Source: a virus
Direction: 5' to 3' (one strand)
IMG/VR virus record: IMGVR_UViG_3300047494_000276
Span: 1 to 50,075 of that record
Length of the DNA stretch: 50,075 nucleotides
Positions 16,827 to 24,734 of this stretch are shown piece by piece; the stretch's first letter is position 1; each line of letters begins with the position of its first letter. The translations under genes and the position numbers were made by a program. The notes under the pieces are model-generated. The model had not been told where the DNA came from, did not search any database, and saw only the letters and a list, made by a program, of their open reading frames with translations.

Positions 16827-16856
16827 GAGGGCTTGTCGCATTGCGGCGTTGGCGCA

Positions 16857-16870
16857 GTTACCGCCGTCAC
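16857..16870 (-). repeat. junction motif copy 4, one mismatch (GTGACGGCGGTAAC)
   Basis: Same word with the first base changed. No minus-strand gene ends here: the neighbouring sequence to the right is the plus-strand acyltransferase moron. The motif therefore survives without the stop codon function. It lies at the left edge of the moron and 30 bases before the DUF4054 start. Confidence 0.8.
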
Positions 16871-16904
16871 CCGGGCAAGAGTGAGAGCTAGTCGGCCGAA
16901 TGGT

Positions 16905-16943
16905 GCAATTTTGGAATTGCGACGAGCCGACAGCCACTATAGC
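16905..16943 (+). promoter_or_regulatory. inverted repeat and possible moron promoter
   Basis: GCAATT-TTGG-AATTGC (16905-16920) is a perfect inverted repeat. TTGCGA (16917-16922) and TATAGC (16938-16943), spaced by 15 bases, could be a weak sigma-70 promoter facing the acyltransferase. The spacing is short, so this is only a candidate. It would explain how a plus-strand gene is expressed inside a minus-strand operon. Confidence 0.3.
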
Positions 16944-16981
16944 GCTAATCTCCCGCAGGGTGCCGCGCACAGGGAAATTCA

Positions 16982-17092
16982 ATGCATTATGTAATTGCGG
17001 GCGCGGCAGGCGCCATGGTGCCGATCATAGGCATTCTTTTGTGGCTTGGGTCGGGCAAATCGTACCCGCCAGACTATGGCGACCGCGGCTAA
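16982..17092 (+). CDS. possible membrane microprotein, 36 aa
   Basis: MHYVIAGAAGAMVPIIGILLWLGSGKSYPP...: a 36-residue open frame with one clear membrane segment and a GGGAA ribosome site about 5 bases before the ATG. It ends 5 bases before the acyltransferase start, so the two could be co-translated. It is too short for family assignment; chance is possible, but the hydrophobic profile and placement favour a real small protein. Confidence 0.45.
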   Translation: MHYVIAGAAGAMVPIIGILLWLGSGKSYPPDYGDRG

Positions 17093-17097
17093 CCATC

Positions 17098-18162
17098 ATG
17101 CCCCGCGAAGGTCAATCCGAGCAGCTGACGGTCGTTCAAGCGTTGCGGGGCATCGCCGCGTTGTGGGTAGTGCTGTTCCACGCCGCCGAGGGCAGGCATA
17201 TTCCCGCATTGCTGCTCGCGCTGCCGCGCCCGTTTGAGGCGATCGTTTTCTCCTGGGGCCACTACGGTGTCGCGATCTTTTTCGCGCTGAGCGGGTTCGT
17301 GATCGCCTACAGCATCCGCGACGCCGCGCTGACGCTGGGCTTCCTCGGCCGGTTCGTCCTGCGCCGATCGCTACGGCTCGATCCGCCATATTGGGCGTCT
17401 ATCGTCATCGCTGTGGCTTTTGCCGTCCTGTCGGCCCGCGTGGCGCACAAGGCGTATGCGCTGCCATCCATCCCGCAAGTCGGCGCGCATCTCGCGTATT
17501 TGCAGGAAATCCTGCGCTTCCCGGAGATCAACACGGTCTATTGGACGCTGACCTACGAGGTCCAGTTCTACCTCGTGCTGGTGGTGGCGCTCGTCGCTGC
17601 GCAGTCGGCCGGCAGTTGGGCGTCCAAGCTCGCATGGGCGATCCTGTTCGGATTGGCGCTCGCTTCATCGGTCGGCTTGTTCGAAGGCATGCCGCAGGGG
17701 ATTTTCCTATCCCTCTGGGCGGATTTCTTCATCGGCGTACTCGCATGGAAGGCCGCCGAGGATGCGCGTCACCTGCCTTGGCTGATCCTGCTCGCCATCC
17801 CGATGATGCTGCATGGCCCGGCGACCGAAGGTGCGCTGTTCCCGCGATTCAGCGCAGTGACGGCGCTCGGTCTCTATGCCGCCATGCGCAGCGGCTGGGC
17901 CTATCGCGGGCTGAACAAGCGTTGGCTGCAGTTCCTGGGCGCCATTTCCTACAGCCTGTACCTGCTTCATAATCCGGTCTCAGGCGCGACAGGCTTTATC
18001 GTCCACCGGCTGTTCGGGAACGGCGTCGGCGCCGATGTGGGTGCACTAGCTGCGATCGTTGGTGCCTCGGTCGTTGCGGCGACCATCTTTTGGATGACCA
18101 TAGAACGCACCTCGCACCGCCTATCGCGACAGGTGAAGCTTGTTCGCGCGCTCAGGCGCTGA
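17098..18162 (+). CDS. acyltransferase family 3 protein (O-antigen acetylase-like)
   Basis: 354 residues with about ten membrane segments. LRGIAALWVVLFHAAEG (near residues 17-33) carries the family-3 acyltransferase signature R-G-[IL]-A and the catalytic His. LRRSLRLDPPYW and TLTYEVQFYLVL are further family marks, and FLGAISYSLYLLHNPV sits near the end. The enzyme class transfers acetyl or other acyl groups to sugars of O-antigen or capsule across the inner membrane. It is the only large plus-strand gene in the late region, a typical moron expressed in the lysogen that would alter the phage receptor. The ATG at 17098 was chosen; upstream codons read through non-coding sequence. Confidence 0.88.
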   Translation: MPREGQSEQLTVVQALRGIAALWVVLFHAAEGRHIPALLLALPRPFEAIVFSWGHYGVAIFFALSGFVIAYSIRDAALTLGFLGRFVLRRSLRLDPPYWASIVIAVAFAVLSARVAHKAYALPSIPQVGAHLAYLQEILRFPEINTVYWTLTYEVQFYLVLVVALVAAQSAGSWASKLAWAILFGLALASSVGLFEGMPQGIFLSLWADFFIGVLAWKAAEDARHLPWLILLAIPMMLHGPATEGALFPRFSAVTALGLYAAMRSGWAYRGLNKRWLQFLGAISYSLYLLHNPVSGATGFIVHRLFGNGVGADVGALAAIVGASVVAATIFWMTIERTSHRLSRQVKLVRALRR

Positions 18163-18197
18163 TGATGCAGAGTGCCGCGCCCCTGTCGGAGCCAGGA

Positions 18198-20996
18198 TCA
18201 AAGGCTGGCGTAGTGGGCGGCGCGTTCCAGATCGGCCGCCGCCAATGCGGAGGTCGTATCGTCGATCTGTGTGAAGTGATTCCAGATTCCTTGGGAGGGC
18301 ACGCCGGAAGGAATGCCAAGAAACCCGTCATTGAAGATGCACAGCACCTCGGCGTAAGCAGCGATATCGTTGATCATCTGCGTCTCGATCGCGCCCACGT
18401 GCGAAGCGGGATCAAGACCTTCCCACCAATTTACCAGATCGGTCTGAACGCTGGTGGTCCATGTCCCTGCGACCGATGGGCCGAATTCGTAAGACCAGCA
18501 CTGCGCGGGCACGTTTCTGCCGATCTTGTCGAGGAAATATTGGAACCGCTGGCGTGCCGTCAGAAGCCATGGGCCCGCACCCGCCACGGCAGCGGCGGAT
18601 ATCTGGCTGTCGATTACCGCTATACGGGCCGACCCGGCCGTCGCCGCGCTCACGGCGCTCGCGTTTGTGATGCCAGGATATGGCGCGCAGGCGATGGCAT
18701 CGCAGACGTTTGCCCAACAATCGGTGCCACCGGCCGTCTGGGTGAACAGCATCGCGATATAATCGAAATCGCCCGTTCCGGGCACGGTCGATGTCGTGGT
18801 CTGCGCGTTGTGCGCTACCTTCAGGCGAGGGGAGGCCGCCTTGCACGCGACGGTGAAGTTATAGCATTGCACGCCATGTTCTCGTGCCCAGCCCAGTTCG
18901 CCCGCGACGATGAAGGTAAATTGCGAGTTGCTGCCCATGGCAGCGGGCAGTTGGTCCGTCGTGGCTGTCGTCGTGTTTACCAGCCAGATGCCGAGATAGG
19001 TGTACCCGCTCTGATACGCCGCGATGTAGTCGCCCGCTGGAATAACGGCGCCCAAGCCCCCGCCAGGAACACCGGTCGTGTAGAAATGCCAGTGGTTCGG
19101 GTCCACAGGTCCGCCGCGGCCGTCGCCAAAGTTGCGACCGGCGAGCGCACCCTTGACGAGAAACGCCGTCTTGTCGGCTAATATGCCGCCCCAATCCTCG
19201 TTGAACCAATCCGCATGGATCGTCAGTATTCGCGGATCGAGGTTGGCTTCCATGTAAGCGACGAACTTGGCGGTCTCGGTCGCCGTCGCGTTATAGCCGG
19301 CGCAAATCCACGGGTAGGCAAGCGTGCGGTTGCAAAGCTCGACCAAAGCTTCGACGTCGAATCCCCAATGGAACCTGTTGGTGAAATTGAGCCAGTTGCC
19401 GCCATTGTTCGTGTTGATCTGATCCATGAAGCGGATAACTTGGAAGCGGCTGTAGTGGGCAACCGCTGCGGCACCCCAGATCAGACCCGACGTGTCACCC
19501 CGCTTCCGCATCGAATAGTAACCAGCGTGCGAGAGGAACGAAGCCTTGTCGATTATGAAGTAAGTATTTTGCAGGGATAGGTTAGTCGGAACGTTGATCG
19601 TGTGCACACCGGTCGTCGGGTTAGACGTGAAGGTAAACCCCGCTGCCGCTGCCCCGCCGTTTAAATTCATGGTGATCTTCTGACCGGGGGGCATGATCAG
19701 ATCGCGCAGACCGCAATCGTCAGGGTGCGGGTACCACGGCAGCACAATATATATGCTGGTCGCATCCGACGGATAAACGATCAATTGGCCTTGTTGATTG
19801 ACGATGCCGTTCGCGTAGAGGGTCGGCATATCCATGCCGCCGTATGTGCCACCGTTTATCTGGATCGAGCACCTGCGCGCCCAATCGAGGAAATATCCAT
19901 CCTTAACGGTGTAGTAGGAGAAGGCCCCGGAGTTTATCCCAAGCTTCGGCTTGCCGTGATAGGCGGTGCGGAATTTGGTGAATATCGAACTATCCCCGGG
20001 GACATTGGTCTTCCATGCGGCGATCCTGGTGTAAATGCCTTCCGACACCAAAGGCACAGAGCTGGCCGATTGCGCTGTCCATGTCTTCTTGGTCGTATCG
20101 ACGACCAGATTGGTCATCTGCTCATCGGATATGGTGATTACGCCCGAGGCGAGATCCGACATCTGCAGTGTGATCCCGGTCGGCGCGGTGCCGACATAGC
20201 CCCCGAAAAGCTGGACCATCTGGCCGCCATTGCCATCGGAAATGGGTTGCCCATAGAACACGGTGAGATTGGAGACCGCCGTCGGCGTGACCCTGATCCG
20301 CGCGTCCAGCGCTACGTTCAGCGCCGTGTTGAACGAGTTGGCGTACCCGATATAAAATCCGCTCGGGTCATAAGCCGCTAGCGGCGTCAGATCCCACACG
20401 TAGGGCACGCCGTTGACATCGACCCAGAGGATGCCGTCGAACGAGACGGTCAGGCGCTTATTCGCAAAATCGCAGTTGAGCGTGATGCTCGTGGACCAGC
20501 TCGGAAAATTCGGGTTTGCGCTCGCCGAACCGCCCAATATCGTGATCGATCCGCCGGTGCGCACATCGGCCGTGATCAGATTGTTTATCGTCAGGCCCGA
20601 ACTGTTGCAGACGACGATCGAGCGGCGATTGGCGCTTGCCCCATCGAATTCAGCTGTGAAGTTTCCGACGCCAACCTTCTTGACGAAGTTTCCAACTGCC
20701 TGGCCCGGCCTGGTCAGTTGCTGCACCGCGCCGGCCACGATGGCCATGTTGGGCGCGATCAGGCTGCCGAGAAAGGAATCGTAGAAGTGCCCCTTGCACG
20801 ATCCCCATGCCTGCCATCCCGTCAATCCGCCCGCAGCATTGGCCGCCTGTTGCGATACATCGGTGTAGATATCGACCGTGTAGCTTGAGCAGAGCGGCGT
20901 ATTATCCGGATAGATCGAGAAATCGTCCAAGAATATGTCATTCGCAGCTGCGCTGTTTTTTGAGCGACGCCGAAATGCTCTGCCTGCGAATGACAT
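18198..20996 (-). CDS. tail spike/fibre with glycoside hydrolase-like barrel, 932 aa
   Basis: The N-terminal half (about 20-480) is beta-rich, with a laminin/concanavalin-like look around residues 110-240. The C-terminal half resembles a TIM-barrel glycosidase: WGFDVEALVELCNRTLAYPWICAGY (about 535-560) and HADWFNEDWG, where Glu600 follows Asn as in clan GH-A acid/base residues. QCWSYEFGPS follows, with Glu837 in a nucleophile-like position. The probable role is a virion depolymerase cleaving host surface polysaccharide. It lies between the capsid genes and the acyltransferase moron, outside the usual tail-fibre position. Confidence 0.65.
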   Translation of the reverse strand: MSFAGRAFRRRSKNSAAANDIFLDDFSIYPDNTPLCSSYTVDIYTDVSQQAANAAGGLTGWQAWGSCKGHFYDSFLGSLIAPNMAIVAGAVQQLTRPGQAVGNFVKKVGVGNFTAEFDGASANRRSIVVCNSSGLTINNLITADVRTGGSITILGGSASANPNFPSWSTSITLNCDFANKRLTVSFDGILWVDVNGVPYVWDLTPLAAYDPSGFYIGYANSFNTALNVALDARIRVTPTAVSNLTVFYGQPISDGNGGQMVQLFGGYVGTAPTGITLQMSDLASGVITISDEQMTNLVVDTTKKTWTAQSASSVPLVSEGIYTRIAAWKTNVPGDSSIFTKFRTAYHGKPKLGINSGAFSYYTVKDGYFLDWARRCSIQINGGTYGGMDMPTLYANGIVNQQGQLIVYPSDATSIYIVLPWYPHPDDCGLRDLIMPPGQKITMNLNGGAAAAGFTFTSNPTTGVHTINVPTNLSLQNTYFIIDKASFLSHAGYYSMRKRGDTSGLIWGAAAVAHYSRFQVIRFMDQINTNNGGNWLNFTNRFHWGFDVEALVELCNRTLAYPWICAGYNATATETAKFVAYMEANLDPRILTIHADWFNEDWGGILADKTAFLVKGALAGRNFGDGRGGPVDPNHWHFYTTGVPGGGLGAVIPAGDYIAAYQSGYTYLGIWLVNTTTATTDQLPAAMGSNSQFTFIVAGELGWAREHGVQCYNFTVACKAASPRLKVAHNAQTTTSTVPGTGDFDYIAMLFTQTAGGTDCWANVCDAIACAPYPGITNASAVSAATAGSARIAVIDSQISAAAVAGAGPWLLTARQRFQYFLDKIGRNVPAQCWSYEFGPSVAGTWTTSVQTDLVNWWEGLDPASHVGAIETQMINDIAAYAEVLCIFNDGFLGIPSGVPSQGIWNHFTQIDDTTSALAAADLERAAHYASL

Positions 20997-21007
20997 GATC
21001 TTATGCT

Positions 21008-22216
21008 TTACTGATACAGAACGTTGAGGGCGACCACATCACCTGCGGTGAGCGCGGTAGTGTCGTTGTCGTTTGCAGCACCGGTCACCGCGATCGCCAG
21101 GCCCGTTCCCAGATAGTACGGCGACGGCAGCGTCATCGTCGTGCGGGCCGTTGGTGGCAGTGCGATCGTCAGAACCGGCGTGTCAGTTCCGACTGTAGCA
21201 GGCGAAGCCTTGTTGTAAATCTTGAGAAATTTAACGCTCGCAGACGTATTGTATGCTTCGACTTGAAATACTTCAGCCGAACTGGTCTTGCAACTCGTCG
21301 AGTTGGTGCTCGCCGCAGCGCTGACGATCCGGCAGGCGGCATTCGGAATCTTTAAACGATCCCATCCTGAACCAGTATAATTTGATGGGGCGACTGCCAG
21401 AAGACCTTGCGCAACGCCATCATTACGAGCGACTTGAACAATGTTGGATGTATTTGAAACGTTGTCGGCGCCTGGCGTATTTGCCGCGGAAATGGCGACC
21501 TGCAAGAAGCCTTTTGCATTTATCTGCAATTCATTTCGCGCACCCGCTGGAACCGTTGGGGCCGTAGAGTTGTAGGTTCCGCCGACAGGAACGGGATTCC
21601 CGGCCGCCGTAGCGAGGGAGGCGACCGGCCCCGTGACGACGCGACTAGCTCCCGCGGCAGTGTTGGTCGCGATCGTCGCAAGATTGCCGCCCGTTTCCAG
21701 CGCTGCGCCCGTCGGTAGCGCCGAGGACTTGACCACGACGCCGTTGGTCGTGCCCTGCGTCGTCTGGTCGATCGTGACCGGGCTGGACGAGCCGCTGATC
21801 TGATTGAGGAGCTGCGCCTTGGCGATGCTCATGAAAGACGGGTTGGAGAACACGCCATCCCAAGGGGTATCAGCAGGCGTGCCGAAGGTCGGGTAGGAGC
21901 TGATATTGACAGACGGGGTGCCGACGAACTTGGTGATCGTGCGGAGATCGCCGGTCAGCGTCATGGAGAGCGGGGATGTCGTGCTGCCCTCGGTGTAGGA
22001 CGGCGCTGCCGCAGTGCTGGTGGCGGAAACCGAGCCGCCACCGCCCCCGCCGCCGCCCCCACCGCCCGCGACATAAGTGCCGGTCTGATCGACCGTGATG
22101 ACCGGCGTCGCCTCGATCGGCTGACCCGCGCTGTTTTTCACAACCGGCGCCTGCACGACGGCCGCCATAGAAAGGGTCGGCACCAGTGCCAGGAGCATCA
22201 TAAAGCGGCGGGTCAT
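21008..22216 (-). CDS. putative exported/structural protein with poly-Gly linker, 402 aa
   Basis: Starts at the ATG at 22216 (a TTG three bases upstream is less likely) with AGGA 7 bases before it. Residues 1-22 (MTRRFMMLLALVPTLSMAAVVQA) look like a signal peptide. Eleven consecutive Gly follow at 51-61. The Ser/Thr-rich remainder contains ISSYPTFGTPADTPWDG, SALPTGAALETGGNLATIATNT and a C-terminal beta domain ending GDVVALNVLYQ; such SALPTGA-type stretches occur in phage virion or fibre proteins. A signal peptide on a virion protein would be odd, so it might be a secreted phage product. It follows a terminator-like hairpin. Confidence 0.55.
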   Translation of the reverse strand: MTRRFMMLLALVPTLSMAAVVQAPVVKNSAGQPIEATPVITVDQTGTYVAGGGGGGGGGGGSVSATSTAAAPSYTEGSTTSPLSMTLTGDLRTITKFVGTPSVNISSYPTFGTPADTPWDGVFSNPSFMSIAKAQLLNQISGSSSPVTIDQTTQGTTNGVVVKSSALPTGAALETGGNLATIATNTAAGASRVVTGPVASLATAAGNPVPVGGTYNSTAPTVPAGARNELQINAKGFLQVAISAANTPGADNVSNTSNIVQVARNDGVAQGLLAVAPSNYTGSGWDRLKIPNAACRIVSAAASTNSTSCKTSSAEVFQVEAYNTSASVKFLKIYNKASPATVGTDTPVLTIALPPTARTTMTLPSPYYLGTGLAIAVTGAANDNDTTALTAGDVVALNVLYQ

Positions 22217-22233
22217 CAATCGGTCCTTTCGCG

Positions 22234-22269
22234 AAAAGGGCCGCTCCTGCCATGAAGCGGAAGCGGCCC
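22234..22269 (-). terminator. Rho-independent terminator-like hairpin
   Basis: On the minus strand GGGCCGCT and AGCGGCCC (8 perfect pairs, loop of 16) are followed immediately by TTTT and the palindrome TTTCGCGAAA. It sits between the coiled-coil gene and the 402-aa gene, so it probably reduces transcription after the capsid genes. The U-tract is short, so termination may be partial. Confidence 0.6.
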
Positions 22270-22294
22270 AGTCGGTCCCTTGGAGGGGGAGAGG

Positions 22295-22717
22295 TTAAGC
22301 GGGGCGCTTGGCGTCGGGCGCGATCGCAGTGATGTCGCCGCGGGTAACGTCCTGGCCGACCACCGCGGCAACCGCCTCGACCTTCGGATCGCCGCCCTGC
22401 GTCCAGTGCGCGTCGTTCTTCGGATCGAGGCCGGCAACCGCATCCTTGATCAGATACGGCTTGAGCGCCGCATTCGCGGCGTCGAGCTTGCCCTGCAGAT
22501 CGGCGTTTTCGGCCTTGAGCGCATCGACCTGTCCGGTCAGGTCCGCATTCGCGGCGTCGAGCTTGCCGTCATCGGGCGCCTTGCCGAGATCGGGGATATC
22601 GCCCGCAATCTCGTCAGCGTCGAGCTCGACAGTCTCGCCGGGCTCGATCCAGCGCGTGCCGCCCGCCTTGAGGTTGATCCCGCGCGCGCCGCTGGCATGG
22701 TTGGTATAGCTGGCCAT
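22295..22717 (-). CDS. capsid-module hypothetical protein with heptad repeats, 140 aa
   Basis: Starts at ATG 22717, two bases after the major capsid stop; the longer frame upstream overlaps the capsid gene and was rejected. Residues 1-40 (ASYTNHASGARGINLKAGGTRWIEPGETVELDADEI) resemble small head-completion/decoration proteins. About 50-85 is a coiled coil with a repeated LDAANA unit (KLDAANADLTG, KLDAANAALKP). The C-terminus mentions GGDPKVEAVAAVVGQDVTRGD. Role unknown, presumably virion-associated. Confidence 0.65.
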   Translation of the reverse strand: MASYTNHASGARGINLKAGGTRWIEPGETVELDADEIAGDIPDLGKAPDDGKLDAANADLTGQVDALKAENADLQGKLDAANAALKPYLIKDAVAGLDPKNDAHWTQGGDPKVEAVAAVVGQDVTRGDITAIAPDAKRPA

Positions 22718-22719
22718 GA

Positions 22720-23676
22720 TCAGATCCCATCCCGATAAGACACCGCCTTGGGGCGGTAGATTTCGAGCTGGCCGACGTTCATCACGCCATCCACGCGCCA
22801 CGTCATCGACGAGGTGGGGAACAGCGGCATGAACTCGAATGGCCCGGGCAAAAAGAACTCCATGACATCGGGGCTCTTCTCGAATGCCATCATGCGGCGC
22901 GTGCCGCCGGCACCGGCCGTTTCGAGCTCGCGGCTATGCGTGATGTTGAGCCGCTGCCCCGTCATCGCGGTATAGCTGTTGTTCTCAGCCAGGAAGGTCA
23001 GCACCGACTCGTTCGTGTTCGGCATCTGGGCATTGTTCGCCTGCAGGAATGCCGAGGTCGCGATCATCACCGAATCCGGGAACGAGGTCTCGCGCGTATT
23101 CACGATCACGTCGTTCAGGTCCGCGTTGATGTCGGCCAGCATCTGGGCAGGCGTGGCCGTGCCCCACGAGCCGTTCGGCGCGGACGCCTGCGGCACGTTG
23201 GGATTGTTCACTAGGCCGGTCGTGTTCTTGCGGGTGTCGCCCCGGATCACGCGGTCATAGATGAACTTCTGCGCGACCTTGTTGGCCGCATCCGCCTTGC
23301 GGGCGCCGAGATCAGTGCCACCGCCGCTCATCGCCTGCGAAGCGATGCGCGAGAAGCGGTTGACCTCCTGCACGGACAGTTCGTAGCCGACACCGGCCAG
23401 GTGGAAGTTGGTGATCCCCTGGGTGAAGTTGATGCTGGCGTTCGGGATATCGAAGGCCTTGCCGGCGATATAATCGGCCTTGCCCGCGATATCGCCGGAA
23501 TAGACCAGCGTGCCGACATCCCACATGTCGCCATCCGTGTTCACCGGAACGAGCCCGGCATAGTCGAACGACGGGTAGCGCTGCATCAGGAACGAATGCG
23601 TGCGGTACAGCGCCGGCTGGGCGAACCCTACGGCCTGCTGCGCGTCCTCGAACTGACGGCCATCGAAAATGAGCAT
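22720..23676 (-). CDS. major capsid protein (DUF2184)
   Basis: 318 residues matching DUF2184-type capsid proteins: FLMQRYPSFDYAGLVPVNTDGDMWDVGTLVYSGDIAGKADYI, an N-terminal region that follows the prohead arm, and the end MEFFLPGPFEFMPLFPTSSMTWRVDGVMNVGQLEIYRPKAV. It lies after protease/scaffold and cement genes in the classical order. GGGG 10 bases upstream of the ATG serves as ribosome site. High-copy virion shell component. Confidence 0.9.
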   Translation of the reverse strand: MLIFDGRQFEDAQQAVGFAQPALYRTHSFLMQRYPSFDYAGLVPVNTDGDMWDVGTLVYSGDIAGKADYIAGKAFDIPNASINFTQGITNFHLAGVGYELSVQEVNRFSRIASQAMSGGGTDLGARKADAANKVAQKFIYDRVIRGDTRKNTTGLVNNPNVPQASAPNGSWGTATPAQMLADINADLNDVIVNTRETSFPDSVMIATSAFLQANNAQMPNTNESVLTFLAENNSYTAMTGQRLNITHSRELETAGAGGTRRMMAFEKSPDVMEFFLPGPFEFMPLFPTSSMTWRVDGVMNVGQLEIYRPKAVSYRDGI

Positions 23677-23691
23677 CGTCGTGATCCCCTC

Positions 23692-24156
23692 TTACTGCTG
23701 GACGATGCGGATGCGCACGGCGGCGCCGCTCGATACCGCGTCGATGAAAGTGGCCGGAATGGCGATGTTGCCTCCGGTGCTGACGGTCGTGAACACGCCG
23801 GCGGAGGTCACATAGACCGGCGCACCGGGCGTCGTGTTCGACCCGGCCAGCACCCAGATATCGCCCATGTCGCAGAGCGATGCCGAGGCATATTGGCCGT
23901 AGGTGTCGGCTGCACCGCCAACAGGGGCGACGAGGCCCGCGTTGGCGATCGTGACACCCTTGAACTTCGTGCCGGGCGTGGCCGTGATGGCCTTGCCGTC
24001 GGTCGCGCCGGACTGGAACGTCGCGATGCCGAACGCGATGCCCGCGACATCCTGCACAATCCCGGTCGGGCGATTGGTGACGTTCCCGTCCGCCAGCATG
24101 CCGGGAAAACCCGCCACGTAGTCGGTCAGGTAGGTGCTCTGAACGGTAATGCTCAT
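23692..24156 (-). CDS. capsid cement/decoration protein (Gp24-like)
   Basis: 154 residues with a strong GGAGG 7 bases before the ATG at 24156. VAGFPGMLADGNVTNRPTGIVQDVAGIAFGIATFQSG is characteristic of structural cement proteins placed before DUF2184 capsids (GxxGMxAD...). The rest is beta-rich (ITATPGTKFKGVTIANAGLVAPVGG, DIWVLAGSNTTPGAPVYV). Such proteins stabilise the expanded shell from outside. Confidence 0.78.
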   Translation of the reverse strand: MSITVQSTYLTDYVAGFPGMLADGNVTNRPTGIVQDVAGIAFGIATFQSGATDGKAITATPGTKFKGVTIANAGLVAPVGGAADTYGQYASASLCDMGDIWVLAGSNTTPGAPVYVTSAGVFTTVSTGGNIAIPATFIDAVSSGAAVRIRIVQQ

Positions 24157-24170
24157 GATCCTGACCTCCC

Positions 24171-24734
24171 TTAAGCTTCGGCGGTCTTCGGCGCGGTCTT
24201 CCACGCCTGAGACAGTTCGTTGCGGCTCTTGGCGCGCGCATCGAGATATTCGGATCGGGCGTCGCCCAGGCTGACCGGCTGGCCGGTGATCGCGCTCGCC
24301 AGCGCATCCACCGCCTCGACCTTCACATCGGCGGTCAGCGAAGCGAACGACGCGGCATATTGCGCGTCATTCCAGCCCTGCGCCTTGTCGCCGAGCTTCT
24401 TGTCCACGACCGCCTTCATGATGGCCGTCTCGTCCATCGCGTCCGTGACGGTGATGCCCAGCACCTTCGCCTTGCCGGCGGTCTGCGCATAGGCCTTGGC
24501 GGCATCGCGAAGCTGCGCCGGGGTCGGCTTGCTGTCGATCAGCTGCTGCTCGAGCGTGGTGATCTTGGCGTCGGCGGTGGCCTTGTCCGTGGTCAGGGTC
24601 GCGACCTGGGTTTCCAGATCGCCGATCTTAACCTTGAAGCCGTCGCGCGCCGCGAGGATCGTCGCGATCGTCGCCTGTGCCGTGTCGGCATTCGAGATAT
24701 CGACGGTGAGCCCGTCAATGAGCATGGTCTTCAC
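24171..24734 (-). CDS. possible nested scaffold protein from internal start
   Basis: Inside the protease gene, AGGAG (24741-24745) lies 6 bases before an in-frame GTG at 24734 (VKTMLIDGLTVD...), exactly at the junction between the protease and the scaffold half. Independent initiation there would give a 187-residue scaffold, as with lambda Nu3 nested in gene C. An ATG three codons later is an alternative. The nesting is inferred from the site and domain boundary only. Confidence 0.5.
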   Translation of the reverse strand: MKTMLIDGLTVDISNADTAQATIATILAARDGFKVKIGDLETQVATLTTDKATADAKITTLEQQLIDSKPTPAQLRDAAKAYAQTAGKAKVLGITVTDAMDETAIMKAVVDKKLGDKAQGWNDAQYAASFASLTADVKVEAVDALASAITGQPVSLGDARSEYLDARAKSRNELSQAWKTAPKTAEA

